Assembly (NCBI GenBank): GCA_965215145.1
Contig: OZ244038.1
Span: 1,736,001-1,800,000 of the forward strand
Reading direction: 5' to 3'
Source of the DNA: G965215145 sp965215145
GTDB taxonomy: Bacteria > Bacteroidota > Rhodothermia > Rhodothermales > JANQRZ01
Length of the DNA stretch: 64,000 nt
The translations under genes were made by a program, and so were the position numbers. Positions 10,389 through 18,523 of the stretch are shown here, in pieces. Position 1 is the first letter of the stretch. Each line of letters begins with the position of its first letter. Below the pieces are notes generated by a model, which did not search any database, was not told the origin of the DNA, and saw only the letters and a program-made list of their open reading frames with translations.

Positions 10389-13300
10389 TCACCGCAGGTC
10401 CCGCGCGAGCACGACCACCTCGCGGTACGCCTCCGTCGTCGCGCCGGCGAGGTCGAGGGCTTCGAGGAGCACGATGTACGGGCCGACGCGGAGGGGGCGG
10501 CCGTCGTCGTCGAGCCCGTTCCAGATCCGCTCGCCCGTCACGGCGTTGCCGGCGAGGGCGGCCTCTTCGAGGGTGCGGACGAGGCGGCCGGCGCCGTCGA
10601 AGATGCGGATGCGGACGACGCCGGCCTCGGCCGCGAGCGTGTACCGGAGGGCCGTCCCCGTCCTGGCGTCGAACGGGCTCGGGTCGGCGGTGAGGCCGGG
10701 GGCGGTCGGGGCCTCGCCCGGCGGGAGCGCAGCGCTGTTTGGGAGACCCGGCGTGCCGCCCTCGGGGGCGAGGCTGCTCGTCCACGTCGCGGCGTCGGCG
10801 CTCGGCGCGGCGGGGTCGAGGCGTTCGAGCGCGACGCCGGTGGCGTCCTCCAGCTCCGGCCGCTGCCACGAGGGGTCGTAGAACAGCGAGTCGATCACGA
10901 TTCCGTCAAACCGCAGCACGACGGCATCGCCGGTGTTGTTGAGCGAGGGGAAGTCGGCGGCCTCGATGGCCCGCCCGTCCTCCCCGAACTGCGCCTCTAG
11001 CGCCGCGAGGTCGGCGGCGACGGCGATCAGGCCGCCGGGTTCGAGCAGCACCGGCGCCTCGGCGATCGGGTCGCCGCCGCTGGCGTCGGCGAGCACGGTC
11101 CGGCTGAGGTCGAAGGTCTGGCTGCCCGTCGCGTTGAGGAGCTCTATGTACTCCGTCCCGCCCTCGGCGGGGTCGTACAGGATCTCGTTCACCAGCAGCT
11201 CGCCCGGCGCGGGCGCGTCGGCCTCGCCGAAGAGGAAGATGACTTCGTCCTCGTCCAGCGCGTTTCCCGCGCGGTCGGCCACATCGGTGATGGTGAGGGT
11301 GTAGAGGACGCCCTCGGCGAGCGGCGTGGCGAGGAGCAGATCCACTGCATCCTGATCCCCCTCGGGCGCGAACAGGGTCTCCGCCGGCTGCCCGATTCCC
11401 TCGGAGATGGCGTAATTCGCGGGATCGGTGGCGGTCACGGCGTCCACGTCCTCGGTGAAGCGGACGCGGACGGTGGCCGAGTCGAGCGCCGCGGCGAAGG
11501 CGACGGCCGGCGGCTCGCGGTCGGGGTCGAAGGTGAAGGTGAGCGTGGCCGACTCGGTCTCGTTCCCCTGCGTATCCCGGATTCCAGTGACGGTGAGCGT
11601 GTGCTCGCCGGGGTCGAGCGGGGTGGACAGGGTGAGCTCTACCACGGGCTCGGGGTCAGGGAAATATTCCACCCCGGCAGGTGTAATCGAACCGTCCACG
11701 GCGAATGCGCCGGCCGTCACGGAGGCTGGGTCGAGCCCCTCGGAGAAGACGACGGTGAGCGTCCGACCGTCGTCTGCCACGACGACGTCCTCGGGCTCGG
11801 GTGGGGTCGTGTCAGGTGGAACGGCGTTCGGCGCGGCCGGGGTGCCGCCGCGCGGGTCCGGCGAGGTGCCCCAGTTGCCGGCACTATTGCTCGGCCCCTC
11901 GGGGTCGCGGCGTTCGAGGGAGGCGTCGGTGCCGCCCCAACTCGGCCGGTAGAACACGGAGTCGATCACGGCCCGACGATCCTCACGCCGCAGCTCCTGC
12001 ACAGGGCGCGGTGCCCGCGCCGCCTCGCCCGGCTCGTAGGCAAGGACCAGCGGCTCGCCGTCGTTGTTGAGGTTCGGGAAGTCGGCGACGGCGACGAACG
12101 GGACGCCGGGGAACTGCGCCTCGAAGAGGTCCGGCCGCCGCACGAGCGCGGCGTACTCGCCCGGCAGCAGGAACCGCCCGCCCGCCGAGACGCGCACGGT
12201 GTCCCGCGCGTCGGCCAGCGTGAAGTCGCGGAGGTCGAACGTCTTGTCCGAGAGGTTCAGCAGCTCCACGTACTCGTTGGTGGGCGTGTCGGGCGGATCG
12301 TACAGGATCTCGTTTATCACCACGTCGCCCGCCTCCGCCGCGTCGCCCTCGCCGAAAAAGAACTCGGCGGTCGCTTCGTCCAGCGCGTTGCCTTCGAGGT
12401 CTTCGACGCCGCGGACGGTGAGCGTATAGGTCGCGGGGCCGGTCAGCGGCTCGGCCAGCATGAGGCGGACTTCCGCGCCGTCCCCGTCTGGCCCCACCTC
12501 AACGGCCTTCGGTTGTCCGATCCCGCCTGAGACCTCGTAGCTCGCGGGGTCGCCGGCCGTGGCGGGGTCGCCGGGCTCGGAGAACAGCACCGTCACCGTC
12601 GTCGCGTCGAGGGCGAACGCCTCCAGCAGCTCCGGCGGCTCGCGGTCGGGGTCGAAGGAGAAGGGCACCTCGGCGCCGTCAGCCGCGTTGCCCAGCCCGT
12701 CGGCGACGCCGGTGACGACGAGGGTGTAGTCGCCGGGATCGAGCGGGGCGGCGAGGGTGAGCGTTACCGTCTCCTCCGAGTCGTACTCGGCGGCGGTGAC
12801 GGCGGGGCCGCCGGGGATCGCGAACGCGCCGGGCGTGACGGTCGCCGGGTCCAGCGGCTCGTTGAACGTGACGGTGAGCGTGCGGCCGTCGCCTGAGACG
12901 ATGACCTCCTCGGGCTCGGGCGGCGCGGTGTCGGGGGGGACGGCGTTCGGGGCGCCGGGCGTGCCGCCGAGCGGGGCGGGGGAGGTGCCCCAGTTCGAGG
13001 CCGCGTTGCTCGGCCCCTCGGGGCTCCGCCGCTCCAGCGCCGCGTCGCGCCCGCCCCACGTGGGGAAATACCGGACGGAGTCCACGACGACCGCCGCCTC
13101 GCCCGCGACGTAGCGCAGCACCACGGCGTCGCCGCCGTTGTTGAGCGCGCGGAAGCCCTCGACCTCCACAAACAGCACGTCGGGGAAACGCGCGGCGAAG
13201 AGCTCGGCGTCGCGGACGAGCACCGCGAAGGCGCCGGGGCCGACGAGGTACGGCGTCGCCGCGGCGGGCGCCTCGCCGGTGAGGTCGGCCAGCACGAAGT

Positions 13301-15425
13301 CGGCGAGGTCGAACGTCTCGTCAGTCAGGTTCAGGAGCTCGATGTACTCGTTCGCGGACTCGTCCGGCGGGTCGTACATGATCTCGTTCACCACGAGGTC
13401 GCCCGGCTCCGGCACCGCGCCCTCGCCGAAGAAGAACGTGGCCGTCTCCTCCCCGAGCGCGTTCCCCGCGGGGTCCTCCACGTCGCGGACGGTGAGTGTG
13501 TACGCCTGCGGCCCGTCGAGCGGTGCGGCCAGCGTCAGCACGACCCGCTCCGGCTCGCCGTCGTCGCGCGCCGCGCCGGCCGGCTGCCCGACGCCGTCGG
13601 AGACGTTGTAGTTCGCGGGGTCCTCGGCCGTCGCGGGGTCGACGGCTTCGGAGAACAGCACCTCCACCGTCGTCTCGTCCAACGCGCGGGCGAGGACGAG
13701 TGCGGGCGGCGTGAGGTCCGGGTCGTACTCGAACTCGACCGTGGCGCCACCGGTGGCGTTGCCGACGAGGTCCTCGACACCGGTCACGGTGAGGACGTAC
13801 ACGCCCGGGTCGAGCGGGGCGGCGAGGGTGAGGGTCACCGTCGGCTCGTCGTCCTCGGAGTACGTGGCCCCGGTGACGGCGGGGCCGCCCGCGACCGAGA
13901 AGGCGCCCGACGTGACGGTGGCCGGGTCCAGCGGCTCGTTGAACGTGACCGTCACGGTTTGCCCATCGTCCGACGCCTCGGCCTCGACGGGCTCTGGCGG
14001 CGTCGTGTCCGGTGCGAACACGCTGTTCTCCTCGCCCGGCGTCCCGCCCTGCGGGTCCGTCGAGGTCGCCCAGTTGGAGGAAGCCGCGCTCGGGCCGTCG
14101 GGGTCGAGGCGTTCGAGTGAGGCGTCCTCGCCGCCCCAGCTCGGCTCGTAGGGCACCCGGTCAATTTCTTCCCCAGCGAAGAGGAGCACGGGGGTGTCGC
14201 CGCTGTTGTTGAGCGGGGGAAGCTCCGGGAGGGGGAGGAAGTCCACGCCGGGAAAGGCGGCCTCGAACGCCTCGGGGTCGTTCGCCAGCACGGCGTACTC
14301 GCCGGGGCCGAGTGGCGTCGCCGCGTCCGCGATGGCGACGGTGTCGCTGGTGGCGTCGCCGAGCGCGAGCTGGCTGAGGTCGAAGGTCCGGTTGCCGGTG
14401 CGGTTGAGGAGCTCGACCCACTCGTTCCCCGAGTCATCCGGCGGGTCGTACATGATCTCGTTGATCACGATGTCCTGCGGCTCCGGCGTGTCGGAGTCAC
14501 CGAAAAAGAAACCCGCCGAGGTCTCGGGTTGGACGTTCCCCGCGAGGTCGGCCACGCCGCGGGCGAAGACGGTGTAGGCCGTGGGTCCGTCGAGCGGGGC
14601 GCCGAGGAGGAGCACGTAGGTCGCGCCGTCGTCGGCCGAGCAGTCGATCCCGTCGGGCTGGCCCACGTCCGGCGTAATCTCGTAGAGGCTGGCGTCGCAG
14701 CCCGCGACGGCCTCGTCGAAGACGACCTGCACCTCGGTCGCGCTCAGCGCCTCGGCGCTCGCGAGCACCGGCGGCTCGGCGTCGCCGGCCGTGGGGTCCG
14801 CGAGGACGTCGTCCCAGAAGAACGCGGCGCCGTTGGCGGAGGAGTGCTTGAGCCAGACGCCGAGGTGGGTGCTCCTGTTGTAGGTGTCGTCGGTCACGCC
14901 CTCGATCACGGGCTCCCCGTCCACCACCACGGTCCACACCCCTTCTGCGCTCCGCGTCACCTCCACGAAGACCTCCGAGGTGTTGCCCGCCACGAGCCCG
15001 TCGGCGCTGGCGCCGATTTCCGCTCGCTCATCCGGTGGCCCGTCCTGCCGGTAGAGGCGGACCTGGTCCGAGTTGTTCGTGCCGAGCTGGACGTAGTAAC
15101 CCTGCACGTCGCTCTTCAGGTCCGGCGTGTCGGCGACGAGATAGACGCGCGTGCCGTTTGCGTTCGTGAGGTTCGCCTCGTGGCGGAACCGGAACGTCCA
15201 CCGCCCGAAGGCCACCTCCGACGCCGTGGCGAGCGCGATGGTGTCTGGCTCGGCTTCCCCGTTCGAGCGGAGGGCCGGGTCTCCGTTGAGCAGGTCGATC
15301 TGGAACCGCTCGGTGTCCCCGACCCACGGCGGGTCGCTCGTGAAGTCGCCGTCCGAGAAGTCGTCCTCGACCTGCGCGAGGGCGGCCGGAGCGAGGAGGC
15401 AGAGGAGAAGCGCGAGGCGGAGCAT
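10389..15425 (-). CDS. Giant secreted lamin-tail-domain repeat protein
   Basis: 1,678 residues. The signal peptide MLRLALLLCLLAPAALAQ precedes a concanavalin-like lectin region (about 20-205). Then come four ~350-residue units, each an SbsA-type Ig-like segment (LDPGVYVLTVTGVEDL type) plus a lamin-tail domain (phrases VNEIMYDPPD, YVELLNLS, FDLRDFTLAD). The last ~90 residues are FlgD-like Ig (GVVRIRIFDGAGRLVRTL), ending VVVLARDLR, probably the export/anchoring end. It is likely a surface adhesin or scaffold. The ATG at 15425 is chosen because it gives a clean signal peptide; the open frame further upstream lies antisense to the M20 gene. Confidence 0.85.
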   Translation of the reverse strand: MLRLALLLCLLAPAALAQVEDDFSDGDFTSDPPWVGDTERFQIDLLNGDPALRSNGEAEPDTIALATASEVAFGRWTFRFRHEANLTNANGTRVYLVADTPDLKSDVQGYYVQLGTNNSDQVRLYRQDGPPDERAEIGASADGLVAGNTSEVFVEVTRSAEGVWTVVVDGEPVIEGVTDDTYNRSTHLGVWLKHSSANGAAFFWDDVLADPTAGDAEPPVLASAEALSATEVQVVFDEAVAGCDASLYEITPDVGQPDGIDCSADDGATYVLLLGAPLDGPTAYTVFARGVADLAGNVQPETSAGFFFGDSDTPEPQDIVINEIMYDPPDDSGNEWVELLNRTGNRTFDLSQLALGDATSDTVAIADAATPLGPGEYAVLANDPEAFEAAFPGVDFLPLPELPPLNNSGDTPVLLFAGEEIDRVPYEPSWGGEDASLERLDPDGPSAASSNWATSTDPQGGTPGEENSVFAPDTTPPEPVEAEASDDGQTVTVTFNEPLDPATVTSGAFSVAGGPAVTGATYSEDDEPTVTLTLAAPLDPGVYVLTVTGVEDLVGNATGGATVEFEYDPDLTPPALVLARALDETTVEVLFSEAVDPATAEDPANYNVSDGVGQPAGAARDDGEPERVVLTLAAPLDGPQAYTLTVRDVEDPAGNALGEETATFFFGEGAVPEPGDLVVNEIMYDPPDESANEYIELLNLTDETFDLADFVLADLTGEAPAAATPYLVGPGAFAVLVRDAELFAARFPDVLFVEVEGFRALNNGGDAVVLRYVAGEAAVVVDSVRYFPTWGGRDAALERRSPEGPSNAASNWGTSPAPLGGTPGAPNAVPPDTAPPEPEEVIVSGDGRTLTVTFNEPLDPATVTPGAFAIPGGPAVTAAEYDSEETVTLTLAAPLDPGDYTLVVTGVADGLGNAADGAEVPFSFDPDREPPELLEAFALDATTVTVLFSEPGDPATAGDPASYEVSGGIGQPKAVEVGPDGDGAEVRLMLAEPLTGPATYTLTVRGVEDLEGNALDEATAEFFFGEGDAAEAGDVVINEILYDPPDTPTNEYVELLNLSDKTFDLRDFTLADARDTVRVSAGGRFLLPGEYAALVRRPDLFEAQFPGVPFVAVADFPNLNNDGEPLVLAYEPGEAARAPRPVQELRREDRRAVIDSVFYRPSWGGTDASLERRDPEGPSNSAGNWGTSPDPRGGTPAAPNAVPPDTTPPEPEDVVVADDGRTLTVVFSEGLDPASVTAGAFAVDGSITPAGVEYFPDPEPVVELTLSTPLDPGEHTLTVTGIRDTQGNETESATLTFTFDPDREPPAVAFAAALDSATVRVRFTEDVDAVTATDPANYAISEGIGQPAETLFAPEGDQDAVDLLLATPLAEGVLYTLTITDVADRAGNALDEDEVIFLFGEADAPAPGELLVNEILYDPAEGGTEYIELLNATGSQTFDLSRTVLADASGGDPIAEAPVLLEPGGLIAVAADLAALEAQFGEDGRAIEAADFPSLNNTGDAVVLRFDGIVIDSLFYDPSWQRPELEDATGVALERLDPAAPSADAATWTSSLAPEGGTPGLPNSAALPPGEAPTAPGLTADPSPFDARTGTALRYTLAAEAGVVRIRIFDGAGRLVRTLEEAALAGNAVTGERIWNGLDDDGRPLRVGPYIVLLEALDLAGATTEAYREVVVLARDLR

Positions 15426-15480
15426 CGGAACCGAGCGGATCAGTCCCGAAAGTATAAGGCGCGTTCCCCTGTACAAAGCA

Positions 15481-15508
15481 GTAGGGGCGATCCATGGATC
15501 GCCCCTAC
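15481..15508. repeat. GTAGGGGC-family palindrome, copy 1 (perfect)
   Basis: A perfect 28-bp palindrome: arms GTAGGGGC and GCCCCTAC around the self-complementary centre GATCCATGGATC. It lies between the lamin-tail gene start and the M20 amidohydrolase stop, both on the minus strand. Confidence 0.95.
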
Positions 15509-15532
15509 GAATTCCGGTCGGGTAGTGCCGCC

Positions 15533-16795
15533 TCAGTCCAGTCGCGCGAGGCGGCGGGCGACGACGTCGGCCATCAGGAAGGCCGCCCTCGGGAGCGCCG
15601 CCTCGTCCACGTCGAACCGGGCGTGGTGGAGCGGGTAGCCCGTGGCCTCGCCGCTGCGCGTGCCGACGCGGACGAGCGCACCGGGGACCTCCTGGAGGTA
15701 AAACGCGAAGTCCTCCCCGCCCATGCTCGGCTCGGGGATCGAGTAGGCCGCGTCCGGGCCGAAGAGGTCCTCGACCGAGTGGCACACGGACTCGATCAGG
15801 TCGGCGTCGTTGACGACGGGGGGGAGGTCGAGGTCCACGTCGTAGACCACGTCGGCGTCGTAGAACGCGCCGAAATGCTCGACCACCTCGTGCATCTTCT
15901 GGCTCAGGAAGCGGAGCGCGTCCACGTCGATGCAGCGGAGGGTCCCGCCGATCTCGACCTCGCTCGGGATCACGTTGAGCGCGTCGCCGGCGCGGAATCG
16001 GCACGCTGTGAGGACGGCCGTCCGGCGGGCGTCGTGGACGCGGCCGGGGAGCTGGTAGAACGTGTTCAGGATCTCGATGGCGAGCCAGACCGTGTCGACC
16101 GTCTCGTGCGGGCGGGCCGAGTGCCCCGCCTTGTCGCTTTCGACGCGGACGATCCACGGCGCCGAGGCCGCCGTCGCCGGCCCCTCGATGAGCCCGAACT
16201 GCCCGGTCTCCAGCGTCGGGTCGACGTGGATGCAGAACACCTCGCGGACGCCGTCGAGCACGCCGTCGGCGATCATGCGGGGGGCGCCGGAGGGGGGGCG
16301 CTCCTCGTTGGGCTGGAAGAGCACGCGGGCCGTGCCGTGGAGGCGGTCGGCGCGCTCGCGCAGCAGCAGCGCCACGCCGACGGCGACGGCCATGTGAGCG
16401 TCGTGCCCGCAGAGGTGGGCCTTGCCCTCGCGGCACGAGGCGTAGGGCGCGTCCTTCGCGTCCCGCATGGGGAGCGCGTCGAGCTCGGCGCGGTAGCCGA
16501 CGGTCGGGCCAGGGTGAGCGCCCTCGACGTCGACGTAGAACCCCGTCCCGGCCAGCGGCCCGACGACCTCGAAGCCGTGCTCCGTGAGGAGCCCCCGGAG
16601 GTAAGCCGACGTGTCCTCCTCCTCGAAGCCGACCTCCGGGTTCTGGTGGAGGTGGCGGCGGATCTGAATCAGGAGGCGTTCAAGGGCCTCGGTGGTCAGG
16701 GGCTCGGGGAGGGTCGCGGTCTGCAAGGGGCGCGGGCGCAGGTGGACGGTCGTCCGGACGGCGGTCCGGTCATGCGGCGCTTGATACGCACACAT
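15533..16795 (-). CDS. M20-family metal-dependent amidohydrolase (IAA-amino-acid/hippurate hydrolase type)
   Basis: 420 residues, cytosolic. Family landmarks are RRHLHQNPEVGFEE near the start, YRAELDALPM, the metal-binding LCGHDAHMAV, a FQPNEERP block matching the FQPAEE motif, and MGGEDFAFY near the C-terminus carrying the last ligand. These enzymes remove N-acyl groups from amino acids or related amides using two metal ions. The true substrate is not evident. The ATG at 16795 is preferred over a GTG at 16810. It is divergent from the sigma factor. Confidence 0.88.
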   Translation of the reverse strand: MCAYQAPHDRTAVRTTVHLRPRPLQTATLPEPLTTEALERLLIQIRRHLHQNPEVGFEEEDTSAYLRGLLTEHGFEVVGPLAGTGFYVDVEGAHPGPTVGYRAELDALPMRDAKDAPYASCREGKAHLCGHDAHMAVAVGVALLLRERADRLHGTARVLFQPNEERPPSGAPRMIADGVLDGVREVFCIHVDPTLETGQFGLIEGPATAASAPWIVRVESDKAGHSARPHETVDTVWLAIEILNTFYQLPGRVHDARRTAVLTACRFRAGDALNVIPSEVEIGGTLRCIDVDALRFLSQKMHEVVEHFGAFYDADVVYDVDLDLPPVVNDADLIESVCHSVEDLFGPDAAYSIPEPSMGGEDFAFYLQEVPGALVRVGTRSGEATGYPLHHARFDVDEAALPRAAFLMADVVARRLARLD

Positions 16796-16982
16796 CGCGC
16801 CAAGCTCCACGGACTTTGCGTGATTCCGGTTTGGTGTTCAGGCGGGGGCGGAGATCCCGTCGCCGCCCTCGACCGTTCTCGGCAGCGCCGTAGTTACTCT
16901 GCGGCCGTCGGGGGTAGTCCCGAAGTAAGCTGCCCTCCCGGCCCCTCCACGCGGACCCTCTCGCCCGTACGCCCGCGCCTTC

Positions 16983-17561
16983 GTGCTCACCGCTTCTGCC
17001 CCCGACCCAGACCCCTTCGTCTCGTGGTGCCGGCGGCTGGCGGCGTCGGACGAGGAGGCCCTCGAAGAGCTGTTCCGCGCCACCCACCCCGCGCTCGTCC
17101 GCTACGCGGCGACGTTCACGCACGACCCGGCGGCGGCGGGCGACCTCGTGCAGGACGCGTTCGTCCGGATATGGGAGCGGCGGACCACGCTCGACCCGAG
17201 CCGCTCGCTCAAGGCCCTGCTGTACCGGACCGCGCGCAACCTCGCCCTCAACTGGGTGCGCGACCGCGAGACCCGCCGCCACCTGCTGACCGACTACCGC
17301 CCCGACGCGTCCCACGAACCGATGCCCGACGCCCACACCGAAGGCCGCGAGCTCCGCCGCCACCTCGAGGCGTGGATCGCGGCGCTCCCGGAGCGGCAGC
17401 GCGAGGCGCTCCTGCTCAGCCGCTTCGAGGGGCTCAGCCACGACGAGATCGCCGAGGTGATGGGCATCTCGCCCCGCACGGTCAACAACCACCTCGTCAA
17501 GGCCCTCCGGCACCTGCGCGACCGTACCATGGCCTACGCGCCGAGCCTGCTCCGACGATGA
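16983..17561 (+). CDS. ECF (FecI-like) RNA polymerase sigma factor
   Basis: 192 residues with sigma-70 regions 2 (about 28-95, with DLVQDAFVRIWERR) and 4 (about 125-180, with LLSRFEGLSHDEIAEVMGIS and a helix-turn-helix RTVNNHLVKAL). It is translated from a GTG. Its TGA overlaps the FecR ATG (ATGA at 17558-17561), indicating translational coupling. With the downstream FecR protein and STN-domain receptor it forms a Fec-type surface signalling unit: ligand at the outer membrane releases the sigma factor. Its own regulon is not visible here. Confidence 0.9.
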   Translation: MLTASAPDPDPFVSWCRRLAASDEEALEELFRATHPALVRYAATFTHDPAAAGDLVQDAFVRIWERRTTLDPSRSLKALLYRTARNLALNWVRDRETRRHLLTDYRPDASHEPMPDAHTEGRELRRHLEAWIAALPERQREALLLSRFEGLSHDEIAEVMGISPRTVNNHLVKALRHLRDRTMAYAPSLLRR

Positions 17562-18523
17562 CGCCGAACCGACGCCCCCCGCTCCCCCCGGAGCTCGACG
17601 CCCGCCTGCGCGCCGAGCCGGACGCCGACGAGCTGACCCGGACGTGGGACCTCCTCGGCGTGGCCGCCCCGGAGGCCCCCACTGCGGACGAGGCGGCCTG
17701 GAGCCGGCTGCGCGTGGCCGCCCTTGACGATTCCCCGAGGACCGAGCCCCGCCGCCCCGGCGGGCCTGCTCGCGTTCGCCTACCCCGTCGCCCGGACCGC
17801 CGGCGCCGGGCGCGCTGGCTCGGGGTACCGGCCGCCGTGCTGCTGCTCGTCGCGGCGGGGTGGGTCTACCTGAGCGCGCCCGTCACCGTGACCGCCCCGG
17901 CGGGGACGTTCGCCACCGTCGCGCTGCCCGACGGCTCGGCGGTCGAGCTGAACAGCGGCTCGGCGGTGACGTACCCGCGCGGCTTTTGGCGGCTCCCCTT
18001 CGTGGCCGCGGAGGAGCGGGCCGTGCGGCTCACGGGCGAGGCTTTCTTCGAGGTCGAGCGCGGCGCGCGCCCCTTCGTGGTCGAGACGGCGGACGCGCGG
18101 GTTCGGGTGCTCGGGACCGCGTTCAACGTGCGCGCGCGGGGCGCGGCGGGCACGGTCGTGACCGTCGCCGAGGGGCGGGTGCAAGTCGGGGGGACGGCCG
18201 GCGCCGAGGCCGTCGTGCTCGGCGCCGGTGAGCAGGCCCGCGTCGCGGGTGGCGTCCCGGCGGTGGCGGCAGCGAGCGTCGCGGCGGCGCTCGTGTGGCG
18301 GCAGCAGGGGTTCGCGGCGCAGGGGGAGCCGCTCGCCGCGATCTTTGCCGAACTGGAGCGGCGCTACGACGTGGAGATCACGCTCTCCGCGCCGCGCGCC
18401 GCCGCCGACACCCTCACGCTCTACTTCCCCCACCCCACCGATGCCGAGGCGATCCTCCGCGACGTCGCGACGGCCCGGAGCCTCCGGTACCGCCGCACCA
18501 GCCGCGGCTTCGAGGTCTACTGA
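17558..18523 (+). CDS. FecR-family anti-sigma factor/sigma regulator
   Basis: 321 residues. The cytoplasmic N-terminal part (1-85) would bind the sigma factor. One membrane segment follows at about 87-105. The periplasmic FecR domain (about 115-215, with LPDGSAVELNSGSAVTYP and GEAFFEVERGARPFVVET) and a DUF4974-like end (about 255-320, PLAAIFAELERRYDVEI) come next. The start ATG overlaps the sigma stop by four bases. It passes the signal from the receptor's STN domain across the inner membrane. Arg-rich just before the membrane segment, as expected for its topology. Confidence 0.9.
   Translation: MTPNRRPPLPPELDARLRAEPDADELTRTWDLLGVAAPEAPTADEAAWSRLRVAALDDSPRTEPRRPGGPARVRLPRRPDRRRRARWLGVPAAVLLLVAAGWVYLSAPVTVTAPAGTFATVALPDGSAVELNSGSAVTYPRGFWRLPFVAAEERAVRLTGEAFFEVERGARPFVVETADARVRVLGTAFNVRARGAAGTVVTVAEGRVQVGGTAGAEAVVLGAGEQARVAGGVPAVAAASVAAALVWRQQGFAAQGEPLAAIFAELERRYDVEITLSAPRAAADTLTLYFPHPTDAEAILRDVATARSLRYRRTSRGFEVY

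Noticed and set aside
15426..16436. N-terminal extension of the lamin-tail gene
   Set aside because: The frame is open upstream but lies antisense to the M20 amidohydrolase gene and is Arg-rich. The signal peptide begins at the ATG at 15425.
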